Of a stretch of 64,000 bases of DNA, positions 1 through 8,700 are shown in pieces; within the stretch, counting starts at the first letter, position 1, and the number at the start of each line of letters is the position of its first letter. Source of the stretch: Salinicola acroporae (GTDB taxonomy: Bacteria > Pseudomonadota > Gammaproteobacteria > Pseudomonadales > Halomonadaceae). The position numbers and the translations under genes are program-made. Location: assembly GCF_003206615.1 (NCBI RefSeq), contig NZ_PZJW01000006.1, forward strand, positions 1 to 64,000, written 5' to 3'. The notes under the pieces were generated by a model, which was given only the letters and a program-made list of their open reading frames with translations, had not been told where the DNA came from and searched no databases.

Positions 1-20
1 AGTAGGTCATCGTCAGGCAC
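1..20 (+). rRNA. rrf: 5S ribosomal RNA, 3' end only (partial)
   Basis: The first bases read AGTAGGTCATCGTCAGGC, which matches the conserved 3' end of gammaproteobacterial 5S rRNA (the GAGAGUAGG-x-CAUCGUCAGGC end). A strong terminator follows directly. The window therefore opens at the tail of an rRNA operon transcribed left to right. The exact mature 3' end (about base 19-21) is inferred. Confidence 0.75.
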
Positions 21-28
21 CTATACCG

Positions 29-58
29 AACCCCCGGCTCAGGCCGGGGGTTCATTCG
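29..58 (+). terminator. Rho-independent terminator of the rRNA operon
   Basis: A 10-bp perfect stem pairs 29-38 with 43-52 around a 4-base loop (39-42), and a T-rich stretch follows. It lies immediately after the 5S 3' end. Confidence 0.8.
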
Positions 59-61
59 TTT

Positions 62-114
62 AGGGGTCTCTCCCTGAAGAGTAGCGGAGCGCCGCCCGGG
101 GCATCGTCAGGCTT
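62..114 (+). pseudogene. Damaged second 5S rRNA 3' end
   Basis: Bases 63-84 resemble the helix IV segment of 5S rRNA (GGGGTCTC ... AGAGTAG) and 101-112 repeat the terminal GCATCGTCAGGC. Roughly 15 extra bases (85-100) separate the two, where an intact gene has one to three. The 5' two thirds of a 5S gene are absent. I read it as a remnant of a tandem 5S copy with its own terminator downstream. A small RNA derived from the operon tail is an alternative. Confidence 0.55.
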
Positions 115-121
115 CTATCCC

Positions 122-155
122 AAACCCCAGCTTCGAAAGAGGCTGGGGTTTTTTT
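122..155 (+). terminator. Second Rho-independent terminator
   Basis: A 10-bp stem (122-131 with 142-151) is followed by an uninterrupted T run to 155. It terminates transcripts from the rRNA side just before rlmM. Confidence 0.85.
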
Positions 156-197
156 ATGGCGGATTGACTTCGAGCAAGTATCAGTAGCGAGGTGGTT

Positions 198-1271
198 GTG
201 AATCGAGTGCCCAATGAGTGGCTGCTGTATTGCCGGGCCGGTTTCGAGCCGGATCTCGCGGCCGAGGTCACGGAGCGCGCGTCCGAAATCGGCGAGTTCG
301 GGCAGGTAGTCATGGCAGAGCCCAATAGCGGTTTCATACGCTGGCAAAGTCATGACCTTCAGCCCGCGAATAACATCCATCGCGAGCTGCCGTTGAGGTC
401 ACTGGTGTTCGCGAGACAGTCGCTCGTCGCGTTCGAGCCGCTGGCGCTCTCTCGCGAGGACCGAATCTCGCCCATCGCGAACCTGATCAAGGAGAGCGGC
501 TGGAATTTCGAGTCGATCTGGCACGAGACCCCGGACACCAATGACGGCAAGACGCTCGGACGCCTTGCGAAGTCACTCAGCCGCCCGCTGGAGAGTGCGC
601 TGAAGCGAGGCGGCGGCCTGCGTCGCAAGGCCGGCGGGCGAAGGCTGCATCTATTCTGGCTGGCCGGCGATGCGATCCAGGTGGGGATCAGCTTTCCGGG
701 CAATAGGAGTGATCATCCGGGCGGGATCCTGCGTCTCCGCCATCCGGCCGATGCCCCTAGTCGCTCGACGCTCAAACTCGAGGAAGCCTGGCATACCTTC
801 GTGCCGAAAGAGGCCTGGGAGGCGCGTCTTCACGACGGCATGCAAGCCGTGGACCTGGGGGCCGCGCCGGGCGGCTGGACCTACCAGCTGGTGCGGCGTG
901 GCATGTTCGTCTATGCCATCGACAACGGGCCCATGGCGCCAGGATTGATGGCGACGGGCCAGGTCGAGCACCTGCGCGAAGACGGCTTTGTCTGGGAGCC
1001 GCCGTACCGGCTCGACTGGCTGGTATGCGATATCGTCGACAAGCCGATGCGAGTGATCGACATGGTCGAGCGCTGGCTGATCAAGCGATGGTGCCGCGAG
1101 GCGATCTTCAACCTCAAGCTGCCGATGAAGAAAAGGTGGGACGAGGTTCGGCGCTGTCTGATACGGCTCGAGAACGCGTTGAAGGCAGCGGGCGTGAGCG
1201 CTAGCATCGCTTGTCGCCACCTGTATCATGACCGTGAAGAGGTCACCGTCCATGTGAGACTGGATGGATGA
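198..1271 (+). CDS. rlmM: 23S rRNA 2'-O-ribose C2498 methyltransferase RlmM
   Basis: The product is an SAM-dependent methyltransferase that, in characterised homologues, modifies C2498 of 23S rRNA in the cytoplasm. An N-terminal THUMP-like part (VPNEWLLYCRAGFEPDLAAEV) precedes a Rossmann methyltransferase domain with AVDLGAAPGGWTYQLVRRG as the SAM-binding motif, then DWLVCDIVDKP, and a lysine-rich stretch FNLKLPMKKRW expected for the K-D-K-E set. Total length of about 357 residues is normal. GTG at 198 is preferred because GAGG (189-192) lies 5 bases upstream; GTG at 192 is the in-frame alternative. The stop overlaps a possible upstream tusA start. Confidence 0.93.
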   Translation: MNRVPNEWLLYCRAGFEPDLAAEVTERASEIGEFGQVVMAEPNSGFIRWQSHDLQPANNIHRELPLRSLVFARQSLVAFEPLALSREDRISPIANLIKESGWNFESIWHETPDTNDGKTLGRLAKSLSRPLESALKRGGGLRRKAGGRRLHLFWLAGDAIQVGISFPGNRSDHPGGILRLRHPADAPSRSTLKLEEAWHTFVPKEAWEARLHDGMQAVDLGAAPGGWTYQLVRRGMFVYAIDNGPMAPGLMATGQVEHLREDGFVWEPPYRLDWLVCDIVDKPMRVIDMVERWLIKRWCREAIFNLKLPMKKRWDEVRRCLIRLENALKAAGVSASIACRHLYHDREEVTVHVRLDG

Positions 1272-1297
1272 ATGACGATAGCTTGCGAGAGGCAGCC

Positions 1298-1540
1298 ATG
1301 AACGACGCTAGGCTCCAGCCGGGGGAAATACTGGATACACGGGGGCTCTACTGTCCGGAACCGATCATGCTGATGCACAACAAGGTGCGTGACATGGCAA
1401 CCGGTGACATTCTGGAAGTGATTGCCACCGATCCCGCGACGACCCGCGACATCCCCAAGTTCTGCAATTTCCTGGGGCATCGGCTCGTCGACCAGAGCCA
1501 GGATGGCGACGAATACCGCTATCGCATCCAACTGGGATGA
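1298..1540 (+). CDS. tusA: Sulfur carrier protein TusA
   Basis: A small sulfurtransferase of the SirA/TusA family that relays persulfide sulfur, in E. coli from IscS towards tRNA 2-thiouridine synthesis. The signature CPEP follows DTRGLY (the acceptor cysteine), and the family-typical DPATTRDIPKFCNFLGH block is intact. From ATG 1298 the protein has 80 residues, close to E. coli TusA, and GAGAGG sits 5 bases upstream. ATG 1268 would add ten residues and overlap the rlmM stop. It probably shares a transcript with rlmM. Confidence 0.9.
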   Translation: MNDARLQPGEILDTRGLYCPEPIMLMHNKVRDMATGDILEVIATDPATTRDIPKFCNFLGHRLVDQSQDGDEYRYRIQLG

Positions 1541-1586
1541 GATAGCGGTAGGGCAGGCCGGTCAGCCACTTTTTCACCTGACCGAG

Positions 1587-2282
1587 TCAGTTTCCCGGCA
1601 TCACCATCAGCGCCAGCGCCTCCAACGTATCCGGATCTTCGTTCCGGATGCGGTTGGCGATATTGCGCTGGAAGAAATAGAGCGTGCGGTGGCGGCTTCG
1701 ACCAGGATAGAGGCAGTCGTCCCCCAACAGAACGGGAAGTGACGTGGCCCGTGTGTCGTCGGCCAGCATCGCATCGACTGTTCCATTGCTGTAGAGATGC
1801 CATCCGAAGATCTGCTTGAGCTGCCAGGGCTTGCCATCTTCGTCCATGCACAGTGCGTGGGTGCCCTGGGTTTCCGGCAGTTGCTGAGTCAGCGAAACGT
1901 CCTGGGTTTCCTCATAATCGAAATAGGCCGCCGCATGCTCGAGCTCGGCGACCTTGTGCTCGGGCGCATCGTGGAATATCTCGTGGGTCTCGGGGTCGCG
2001 GTAGCCGACGAAATGACCATATTCAGGATCGTCCAGCTCGTGGCAAGGCGCCAGCGATTCCATCCAGGGCACCAGCCCGACGACTTCGTCATCTTCACGC
2101 AGGCCCCACGCCAGCAGCGGCAGGCCGTAGAGCGTGTCGGGGTCGGAGGCGAGGAAGTAGAGCATCTCCAGGCCGTCGAGTTCGGGCGATAGCCGGACCA
2201 ACCGCTTCCTGGCTCTCAGCCGATGCCTCATGGTTTCCAGATCGATGATCTGCGCGGATCGAGGGGAAAGTGGGACACCCAT
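1587..2282 (-). CDS. Conserved hypothetical protein
   Basis: I do not recognise a family. The 231-residue protein is acidic and soluble-looking, with no signal peptide or membrane segment. It contains aromatic-rich blocks (LEMLYFLASDPDTLYGLPLLAWGL, WQLKQIFGWHLYSNGTVDAML) and ends in RTLYFFQRNIANRI. ATG 2282 is chosen because AGGAGG lies about 6 bases upstream. An upstream in-frame ATG at 2321 has no clear ribosome site. It is convergent with tusA and downstream of the MATE transporter gene, with which it may be co-transcribed. Confidence 0.6.
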   Translation of the reverse strand: MGVPLSPRSAQIIDLETMRHRLRARKRLVRLSPELDGLEMLYFLASDPDTLYGLPLLAWGLREDDEVVGLVPWMESLAPCHELDDPEYGHFVGYRDPETHEIFHDAPEHKVAELEHAAAYFDYEETQDVSLTQQLPETQGTHALCMDEDGKPWQLKQIFGWHLYSNGTVDAMLADDTRATSLPVLLGDDCLYPGRSRHRTLYFFQRNIANRIRNEDPDTLEALALMVMPGN

Positions 2283-2372
2283 GGCTACCCTCCTGGTCGG
2301 CAATGTCTCGGCTTGAGGCATGACGCCAGTATTAGCATAGCCATGAAGGGCATGTTAAGCCCCGCGATACCC

Positions 2373-3812
2373 TCAGTGACGATAATTTCCGCTTTTCGCC
2401 AATCGTCGGCTGCCGACATGCCATAGCCGCCAGGCAAGTAGCGCCGCTGCCGTCGTCAAGCCCGCATTGAGCCCGATCCAGTAGCCATAGATGCCCAGTG
2501 CGTCGAACGCATCTTCCAGGCCGCGCCCCAGCAGATGTCCGCACCCCAGGCCGACGAGCCAGTAGGAAAACAGCGTGATGCCCATCACCACCCGGGTGTC
2601 CTTGTAGCCACGCAGGGCGCCAGCCAGGTTGACCTGGAGCGAATCCGAGATCTGAAACAGCATGGCCAGCAGAATCAAAGACATGGCCAGGGTACGCACG
2701 TCGGTATTGCTGGTGTAGAGCGACACGACCGGTGCCGCCAGCATCCAGATCAGCGCGCTGTTGAGCAGCGCCAATGCAAGGCCGACGCCGATACCGTTCC
2801 AGGCCACGAAACGTGCCTCGGCGGCATTCCCCGCCCCGAGTCGGTTGCTGACCCTGACGGTCAGGGCCATGCTCAACGACAGCGGCAGCATGAACAGTAT
2901 CGACGTGACGTTGAGGGCGATCTGGTGCGCCGCCACGGTGACCTCGCCGAGGTAGGCCACCAGCAGCGTGATCACGGTGAACAGCGTGACCTCGAAGAAG
3001 ATGGCCAGGCCGATCGGGAGGCCGATATACAGGAGCTCCGCGATATCCTGTCGACGCGGCGGGGTCGGTGAGGCCCACAGGACCACCGGGGCGTAGGCAC
3101 GGCTGCGAGTGGTGTACCAGATCATTCCCAGACACATGGCCCACATCGACATGGCGGTCGCGATACCACAGCCGAATGCGCCCAGCGCGGGCAGCCGCTG
3201 CAGGAAAAGAGGGATCTCGTTACCGAATAGCCCGACCAGTCCCGGGCCGCCATAGATCAACAGAAAGTTGCCGGGGATATTGACGGCGAGACCGACGAGG
3301 CTGATCCACAGCGCCGGCCGAGTGTGATGCATGCCGTCGGAGAAGGCTCGCAGCGCCTGGTATATCGCGATCGCGGGAATGCCGAAGGCCGCGGCATTCA
3401 AGTAGGCGGTAGCCAGGCGGGCGACATCGTCGGGAATCTGCATCAGGCGAAAAATGACGCTGGCGCCCAGCGTCATGGCAAGAGCGCTGAGAACGCCCAG
3501 TAGCAGCGCCACCCAGAGCGCCTGATGGACCTTGCCGCGGACCTGGTCGTGGTTTCCGGCACCCATTCGATGGGCCACGATGGGAGTGAGCCCCATCAAG
3601 GTGCCGGTCATCAGCAGCATCAGCGGTACCCACAAGCTGGCCCCGACAGAGACCGCCGCCAGGTCGATGGCGCTGGCTCGGCCCGACATGATGACATCCG
3701 ACGCGCTCATGCCTGCCTGAGCCAATTGCGCGCCGCAGATCGGCAGGCTCAGACGCACGAGGCTTCCGGTTTCTCGGCGGCAGCGGTGAAGATGGCTGAC
3801 GGTCGACGACAC
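2373..3812 (-). CDS. MATE family multidrug efflux transporter (NorM-like)
   Basis: A 479-residue inner-membrane antiporter of the MATE family, which exports cationic drugs or dyes using Na+ or H+. There are twelve hydrophobic segments in two homologous halves. Family features include PICGAQLAQAGMSASDVIMSGRAS near the N-terminus and the inter-repeat region EVTLFTVITLLVAYLGEVTVAAHQIALNVTS. The start is GTG 3812 with AAGGAG 6-7 bases upstream. The substrate cannot be read from sequence. Confidence 0.88.
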   Translation of the reverse strand: MSSTVSHLHRCRRETGSLVRLSLPICGAQLAQAGMSASDVIMSGRASAIDLAAVSVGASLWVPLMLLMTGTLMGLTPIVAHRMGAGNHDQVRGKVHQALWVALLLGVLSALAMTLGASVIFRLMQIPDDVARLATAYLNAAAFGIPAIAIYQALRAFSDGMHHTRPALWISLVGLAVNIPGNFLLIYGGPGLVGLFGNEIPLFLQRLPALGAFGCGIATAMSMWAMCLGMIWYTTRSRAYAPVVLWASPTPPRRQDIAELLYIGLPIGLAIFFEVTLFTVITLLVAYLGEVTVAAHQIALNVTSILFMLPLSLSMALTVRVSNRLGAGNAAEARFVAWNGIGVGLALALLNSALIWMLAAPVVSLYTSNTDVRTLAMSLILLAMLFQISDSLQVNLAGALRGYKDTRVVMGITLFSYWLVGLGCGHLLGRGLEDAFDALGIYGYWIGLNAGLTTAAALLAWRLWHVGSRRLAKSGNYRH

Positions 3813-3924
3813 GGGATGCTCCTTGACCGAACGGACAGGGCGGCGATTCTAGCAGGAGTCGCGGGGAAGCGCTCGGCGGCAGGTGTGAACTTACGTATAC
3901 TCCGGCGCAGTTCCGGAGGCCCTG

Positions 3925-4518
3925 ATGACACACGACATCGAAGACCTGATCGCGCTGTTCGACGGTATCTTTACCGATAGCTATCGTACTCGACTGGTGC
4001 GTGGGGAAAACGAACCCATCTATCTGCCGGCCGACGCTTGTCACGAGCATCATCGGATCGTCTTCGCCCACGGTTTTTTCGCCAGCGCGCTGCATGAGAT
4101 CAGCCATTGGTGCATCGCCGGTGCGGCACGGCGGCAGCTCGAGGATTACGGCTACTGGTACGAGCCAGACGGGCGGGATGCCGAGCGACAGGCCGACTTC
4201 GAACGTGTCGAGACCGCGCCCCAGGCGCTCGAGTCACTACTCAGCGCCGCCTGTGGCAAGCCGTTCGAGGTCAGTATCGACAATCTCGATGGGGTCGAGG
4301 TGGACCGGTGGGCGTTCAGTGCGAAGGTGGCTGCGCGGGTGGCACGATACCGACGCGAGGGAATCCCCAGGCGGGCGCAGGCACTCATCGATGCGCTCGC
4401 CATTTTTTACCGCGAAGAGGCTGGGCTTCAGGCAGCCATCGCCGCAGGACGGCGACGGCTGGAGATGGGAGCCTCTATGCGTCGCGCTGGACGAGACGCT
4501 GATGGAGATAGAGCATGA
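3925..4518 (+). CDS. epmC: Elongation factor P hydroxylase EpmC
   Basis: Closely resembles E. coli EpmC/YfcM, which hydroxylates the beta-lysylated lysine of elongation factor P. Diagnostic blocks are EPIYLPADA, RIVFAHGFFASALHEISHWCIAG (HEISHW holds the metal-binding residues) and DYGYWYEPDGRDAERQADFE. It is 197 residues, slightly longer than the E. coli protein because of a C-terminal tail. GGAGG lies just upstream of ATG 3925. Its last 44 bases overlap, tail to tail, with the gene on the opposite strand. epmA and epmB are not in this window. Confidence 0.93.
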   Translation: MTHDIEDLIALFDGIFTDSYRTRLVRGENEPIYLPADACHEHHRIVFAHGFFASALHEISHWCIAGAARRQLEDYGYWYEPDGRDAERQADFERVETAPQALESLLSAACGKPFEVSIDNLDGVEVDRWAFSAKVAARVARYRREGIPRRAQALIDALAIFYREEAGLQAAIAAGRRRLEMGASMRRAGRDADGDRA

Positions 4519-4957
4519 CCTGGACTTCGTGCTCCGGGCGGAGGGGCTCCAGCCCCATCTCTCCGAACAGTTCGCTGCGAGCCCGTGACCAGTCACCCGC
4601 ATCGAGCTCCGGGTAAAGGTTGGCCGCCGGGGCAAGCTCGACGAAAGGGTCGACACCGAAGTCGTCGAACATCATCGACAGCGCGGCTTCATCATCCTGA
4701 ACGCCCGCCGTGTAGAGCGTCTCGCTGAAATGGTCGTTCTCCAGCTCCCGGAGCACGTCCAATGGGCTGATGCCGAGATGTCGGAGTTCGTCCAGATCGT
4801 AGCCACCGAGGGACAACAGTTCGTCGTCCAGCCACTCATCGTCGGGCTGAATCAGGGTGTGCTTGATCTGACCGTTGGGTAGCGCCCACGCGATGGCCAA
4901 TGGCAGCGAATTGTCGTCGCCGGTCTCGACGGCGATGAATCCCGGGTAGTCGGTCAT
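4475..4957 (-). CDS. Hypothetical protein, possibly a degenerate 3'-5' exonuclease (RNase H-like) fold
   Basis: A 160-residue acidic protein. The opening FIAVETGD...LPLAIAWALPNGQIKHTLIQPDDEW resembles the first strands of DEDD-type exonucleases, but the first catalytic Asp-x-Glu pair is not intact, so enzymatic activity is doubtful. This fold assignment is my inference. ATG 4957 overlaps the tatD stop by four bases (ATGA), indicating translational coupling to tatD. The longer in-frame extension to 5068 lies inside tatD and is not used. Confidence 0.6.
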   Translation of the reverse strand: MTDYPGFIAVETGDDNSLPLAIAWALPNGQIKHTLIQPDDEWLDDELLSLGGYDLDELRHLGISPLDVLRELENDHFSETLYTAGVQDDEAALSMMFDDFGVDPFVELAPAANLYPELDAGDWSRARSELFGEMGLEPLRPEHEVQVMLYLHQRLVQRDA

Positions 4958-5829
4958 TTGCCAGCGTCCTCGTTCAGCCGAAAGAAGCGCTTGGCCGTCA
5001 GCGTGGTTCGATGTGCCAGATCGGCTTCGCTCTCGCCGCGCCAGTGAGCCAGTTCTCTGACTATCCAAGGTAGCAGAGCCGGCTCGTGGCGGCGCCCCTT
5101 TATCTTCGCCGGCAGATTGCGCGGCAGCAGATAGGGGCAGTCGGTCTCCACCATTAGCCGCTCGGCGGGGATGTCGGCGACGAACTCACGGAGATGGTGA
5201 CCACGGCGTTCGTCACTGAGCCAGCCGGTCTGGCCGATGTGCAGGTCCAGATCGAGATAGCCGTGGAGCGTCGCTCTATCTCCGGTGAAACAGTGGACCA
5301 CGGCATCGCTGAGGCGGTCTCGCCAGTCGCTCAGGATTTCCAGCATGCGTCGCCCGGCATCGCGCTCGTGAAGAAAGACCGGCAGGCCCGACTCCGCCGC
5401 CAGCGCGAGTTGCGCTTCCAGGGCGCGCTCCTGGTCCGCCGGCGAGGAAAAGTTGCGGTGGAAATCGAGACCGCACTCTCCCACGGCGACGACCGAATCG
5501 TGCCGATGGAGATGGCGCATGGCTTGCTCCAGCTCGGAGCACCAATCGGAGGCATGATGGGGATGCAGTCCGGCCGTCGAATGAAGACCGGGGAACCGGG
5601 TCGCCAGCCGAGACGCCCTGGTGGCGCCTTCGAGGTCCGCGCCGGTGATCACCAGGGTCGTGACATTGGCGTGGGCCGCCCGAGCCAGCGTCGCTTCGAG
5701 GTCTTGTTCGAAGCTCTCGTGAGTGAGATTGGCACCGATATCGACCAGCGGTGACGGCGAGGTGATGCGTAGTGCTTCCGGCAGGGGGGATTCGTCGCCG
5801 GCTGCTTGCTGCTGTGGCGTGTCGCTCAC
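4954..5829 (-). CDS. tatD: TatD family metal-dependent hydrolase (DNase)
   Basis: A 291-residue TIM-barrel hydrolase. The family motifs are visible: DIGANLTHESFEQD near the N-terminus, STAGLHPHHA, VAVGECGLDFHR, VFLHERDA, VVHCFTGD and VETDCPYLLP, carrying the metal-ligand His, Glu and Asp residues. Characterised homologues are Mg-dependent 3'-5' DNases or RNases linked to DNA repair. The start is GTG 5829 with AAGGAG upstream. It is divergent from uup and coupled to the downstream 160-residue gene. Confidence 0.88.
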   Translation of the reverse strand: MSDTPQQQAAGDESPLPEALRITSPSPLVDIGANLTHESFEQDLEATLARAAHANVTTLVITGADLEGATRASRLATRFPGLHSTAGLHPHHASDWCSELEQAMRHLHRHDSVVAVGECGLDFHRNFSSPADQERALEAQLALAAESGLPVFLHERDAGRRMLEILSDWRDRLSDAVVHCFTGDRATLHGYLDLDLHIGQTGWLSDERRGHHLREFVADIPAERLMVETDCPYLLPRNLPAKIKGRRHEPALLPWIVRELAHWRGESEADLAHRTTLTAKRFFRLNEDAGK

Positions 5830-6028
5830 GCGGCACTCCTTTCAGTCGAGGGGAAGATTATCGGCACACATTGTAAAGCGCCCGGGGCCAGGGGCGAAGC
5901 ATGTGCCAATCCATTTCGGCGAGCGCGGGCTGGCAAGGTACAATACGGGCCGACGACAGGTTCAGCCAGAATAGCCACCGGGCTACCCACTTCCGTCATT
6001 TCGAAGACTCACGATCGCGAGGTTCCAC

Positions 6029-7957
6029 GTGGCTCTGCTACGCCTTGAACAACTGCAACTGGCCTATGGCCACCATACGCTTCTCGATGGCGCGGACCTG
6101 GAGATCGAGAAAGGAGAGCGCCTGGCACTGGTGGGTCGAAACGGTACCGGCAAGTCGACCCTCCTGAAGCTGATCTCGGGCGACAATCAGGCCGATGACG
6201 GCCATATCTGGCGCGCCCCGGGGCTCAAGATCGGTGTGCTCGAGCAGACCCTGCCGGATGCCGACGAGGCGACGATCTTCGAAGTCGTCGCCCAGGGGCT
6301 GCCCGAGACCGGGGAGCTGCTGGCCGAGTATCATCGCTTGGTGGCGATGGCCGAACCGGACATGCGACGCCTGGAAACGTTGCAGACACGACTGGAAGCG
6401 CAGGACGGCTGGTCCTTTCATCAGCGTATCGATACCGTCCTGACGCGCCTTGGCCTGCCTGCCGATGCCATGATGAGCGGTCTCTCGGGGGGCTGGCGCC
6501 GCCGCGTGGCGCTGGCACGGGCGATGGTCTCGGGGCCCGACCTGCTACTGCTGGACGAGCCGACCAACCATCTCGACATCGATACCATCACCTGGCTTGA
6601 GGAGCAGTTGCTGGCATTCGATGGGGCGGTGCTGTTCATTACCCACGACCGCGCCTTCCTGTCGAAGCTGGCGACCACCATTCTGGAACTCGATCGCGGC
6701 CGGCTGGGGCGCTATCCCGGTGACTACGCCACCTATCAGGCCCAGAAGGCGCACGAGCTGGAAGTCGAGGCTCGCGAGCGGGCGGAGTTCGACAAGAAGC
6801 TGGCCCAGGAAGAGACCTGGATTCGCCAAGGGATCAAGGCGCGCCGCACCCGTAACGAGGGGCGCGTGCGAGCGCTCGAGAAGATGCGCAACGAGCGCTC
6901 CCAGCGTCGTGAACGCCAAGGCAAGGCATCGTTTCAGGTGGACAGCGGCGAGCGTAGCGGCAAGCGTGTCGTCGAACTGCAGCATGTGACGCAGTATTAC
7001 GCCGATGCCTGCATTATTCGCGATCTCTCGCTGGAGATTCAGCGCGGCGACCGTATCGGTTTGATCGGTCGCAACGGTGCCGGCAAGACGACGCTGCTCA
7101 AGATCCTGCTGGGCGAGCTCGAGCCCAGCGAGGGCAACGTGAGAATGGGCACCAACCTTGCGGTTGCCTATTTCGACCAGTTGCGGGCCGGGCTCGAGCC
7201 GAACAAGAGTGTCTACGACAATGTCGCCCAGGGCAGTGACAAGGTGACGGTCGGGGGCAAGGACAAGCACGTCATCAGCTACCTGCAGGATTTCCTGTTT
7301 ACCCCCGAGCGCGCGAGGCAGCCGGTCAAGGCGTTGTCCGGCGGAGAGTCCAATCGTCTGCTGCTGGCCAAGCTCTTCACCCAGCCGGCCAATGTGCTGG
7401 TCCTCGACGAACCGACCAACGACCTCGATGTGGAGACGCTCGAACTGCTGGAGGAGCTGCTGCTCGATTTCGAGGGAACGCTACTGCTCGTCTCCCACGA
7501 CCGCGCCTTCATGGACAATGTCGTCACCGACGTACTGGCTTTCGAGGGCGACGGTGTCGTGCGCAGCTACGTGGGCGGTTACAGCGACTGGGTGCGGCAG
7601 GGTGGCCGGCTCCCGCCAGCGCCCTGGGAGCTGGCCGAGGCCCGCAAAGCCCAGCAGAAACTGGCCGAGCGACAGGCTACCCCGAACCAGTCGGCAGACA
7701 AGGCGGACGGCGACAAGCGTCGCCAGAAGCTCTCCTACAAGCTGCAGCGCGAGCTGGATACGCTGCCCGCTACGATCGAGACGCTGGAGGCACGGATCGC
7801 CGACTTCGAGTCCAGGATGGGAGCGTCGGATTTCTATCAGCAGGATGGTGAGACCGTGAGTCAGGCCATCGAAGCGCTGTCGGCAACCCAGGCGGAGTTG
7901 GATCGGGCCATGGAGCGGTGGATGGAACTGGAAGCGATGGCGGAAGGCAGCGGCTGA
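6029..7957 (+). CDS. uup: ABC-F family ATPase Uup
   Basis: A 642-residue soluble protein with two ABC domains and no membrane segments. Domain 1 has GRNGTGKST and LSGGWRRRVALARAM plus LLLDEPTNHLD; domain 2 has GRNGAGKTT, LSGGESNRLLLAKL and LVLDEPTNDLD. A charged linker separates them. The C-terminal region (from about residue 540) is a basic coiled coil (SYKLQRELDTLPATIETLEARI), typical of Uup, which in E. coli binds DNA/ribosomes and affects transposon excision. GTG 6029 is preceded by GCGAGG at 6 bases. Confidence 0.9.
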   Translation: MALLRLEQLQLAYGHHTLLDGADLEIEKGERLALVGRNGTGKSTLLKLISGDNQADDGHIWRAPGLKIGVLEQTLPDADEATIFEVVAQGLPETGELLAEYHRLVAMAEPDMRRLETLQTRLEAQDGWSFHQRIDTVLTRLGLPADAMMSGLSGGWRRRVALARAMVSGPDLLLLDEPTNHLDIDTITWLEEQLLAFDGAVLFITHDRAFLSKLATTILELDRGRLGRYPGDYATYQAQKAHELEVEARERAEFDKKLAQEETWIRQGIKARRTRNEGRVRALEKMRNERSQRRERQGKASFQVDSGERSGKRVVELQHVTQYYADACIIRDLSLEIQRGDRIGLIGRNGAGKTTLLKILLGELEPSEGNVRMGTNLAVAYFDQLRAGLEPNKSVYDNVAQGSDKVTVGGKDKHVISYLQDFLFTPERARQPVKALSGGESNRLLLAKLFTQPANVLVLDEPTNDLDVETLELLEELLLDFEGTLLLVSHDRAFMDNVVTDVLAFEGDGVVRSYVGGYSDWVRQGGRLPPAPWELAEARKAQQKLAERQATPNQSADKADGDKRRQKLSYKLQRELDTLPATIETLEARIADFESRMGASDFYQQDGETVSQAIEALSATQAELDRAMERWMELEAMAEGSG

Positions 7958-7975
7958 CGGCGCGGCAGAGTATCG

Positions 7976-8006
7976 GCTCACCGCCCGCCATGGGCGGGCG
8001 GTGAGC
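7976..8006. terminator. Long GC hairpin between convergent uup and usp genes
   Basis: Two perfect 14-base arms (7976-7989 and 7993-8006) surround a 3-base centre. There is no T run on either strand, so classic intrinsic termination is uncertain. Its position between convergent stops suggests a bidirectional transcript end or mRNA-stabilising hairpin. Confidence 0.55.
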
Positions 8007-8020
8007 GAGAGGCATCGGCC

Positions 8021-8476
8021 TCACTCTTCGGTTTCACCATCCTTGCCGACGCGGACCGCCAGGACGTCGCACTCGGCGCCGTGCAGCACGCCGGTGGACG
8101 TCGAGCCCAGCAGCAAGGCGAAGCCGTGGCGGCCGTGGGAGCCCACGACGATCAGATCGACGTCGTGGTCCTTGGCGAATCGCTGGATCTCGGTGTCCGG
8201 CATTCCGACCACGATATGCTGATCTTCCCGCGGGATGTCGTAAGGGTCCGAGATATCGGCCAGACGCTGTGTCGCGTGTTCGTCGAGCTGGTCCTGAATG
8301 CTCGTCAGGTCCATGGGGATGTCGCCACCATAGGCGAACCCTAGAGGCTCCAGCGTATGGATGATCGAGAGCTTGGCCTGGTTGCGGCGTGCGATGGGAA
8401 TCGCTCGCTCCAGTACCTTGTGCGAATCCTTGGTCAGATCCACGGCAACCAGCACGTGATGGTATTCGTTGCTCAT
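8021..8476 (-). CDS. Universal stress protein (UspA family)
   Basis: A 151-residue cytoplasmic protein of the Usp family. It begins YHHVLVAVDLTKDSHKVLERA, the usual first strand and helix. Near the C-terminus it carries the nucleotide-binding signature GSHGRHGFALLLGSTS, so it belongs to the ATP-binding branch. ATG 8476 follows a GGGGGA ribosome site; an upstream in-frame start at 8506 would add ten unlikely residues. It stands alone. Confidence 0.88.
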   Translation of the reverse strand: MSNEYHHVLVAVDLTKDSHKVLERAIPIARRNQAKLSIIHTLEPLGFAYGGDIPMDLTSIQDQLDEHATQRLADISDPYDIPREDQHIVVGMPDTEIQRFAKDHDVDLIVVGSHGRHGFALLLGSTSTGVLHGAECDVLAVRVGKDGETEE

Positions 8477-8700
8477 CGGGTAATCCCCCGTCCGGCGAAT
8501 GAACATGGATAACTGTAAGCGTGCCTCATGAACGGCACAACGCTATTTTCGGCAGCGCCCTGCGGTCAGGCGCCGCAGCCGATCATCAAACATGCGTTGG
8601 CGTGACGCAACACGATGTCACCATCAGGGTACGATGTATCGTTCGATGTTCGGGTTTATAGCGATCACCAAGAGCCGAGGGCGGGACAATAGGAGAATTT

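Noticed and set aside
7976-8006. Attachment or recombination site
   Set aside because: A long palindrome between convergent genes with no integrase, direct repeat or tRNA nearby; a transcript-end hairpin is simpler.
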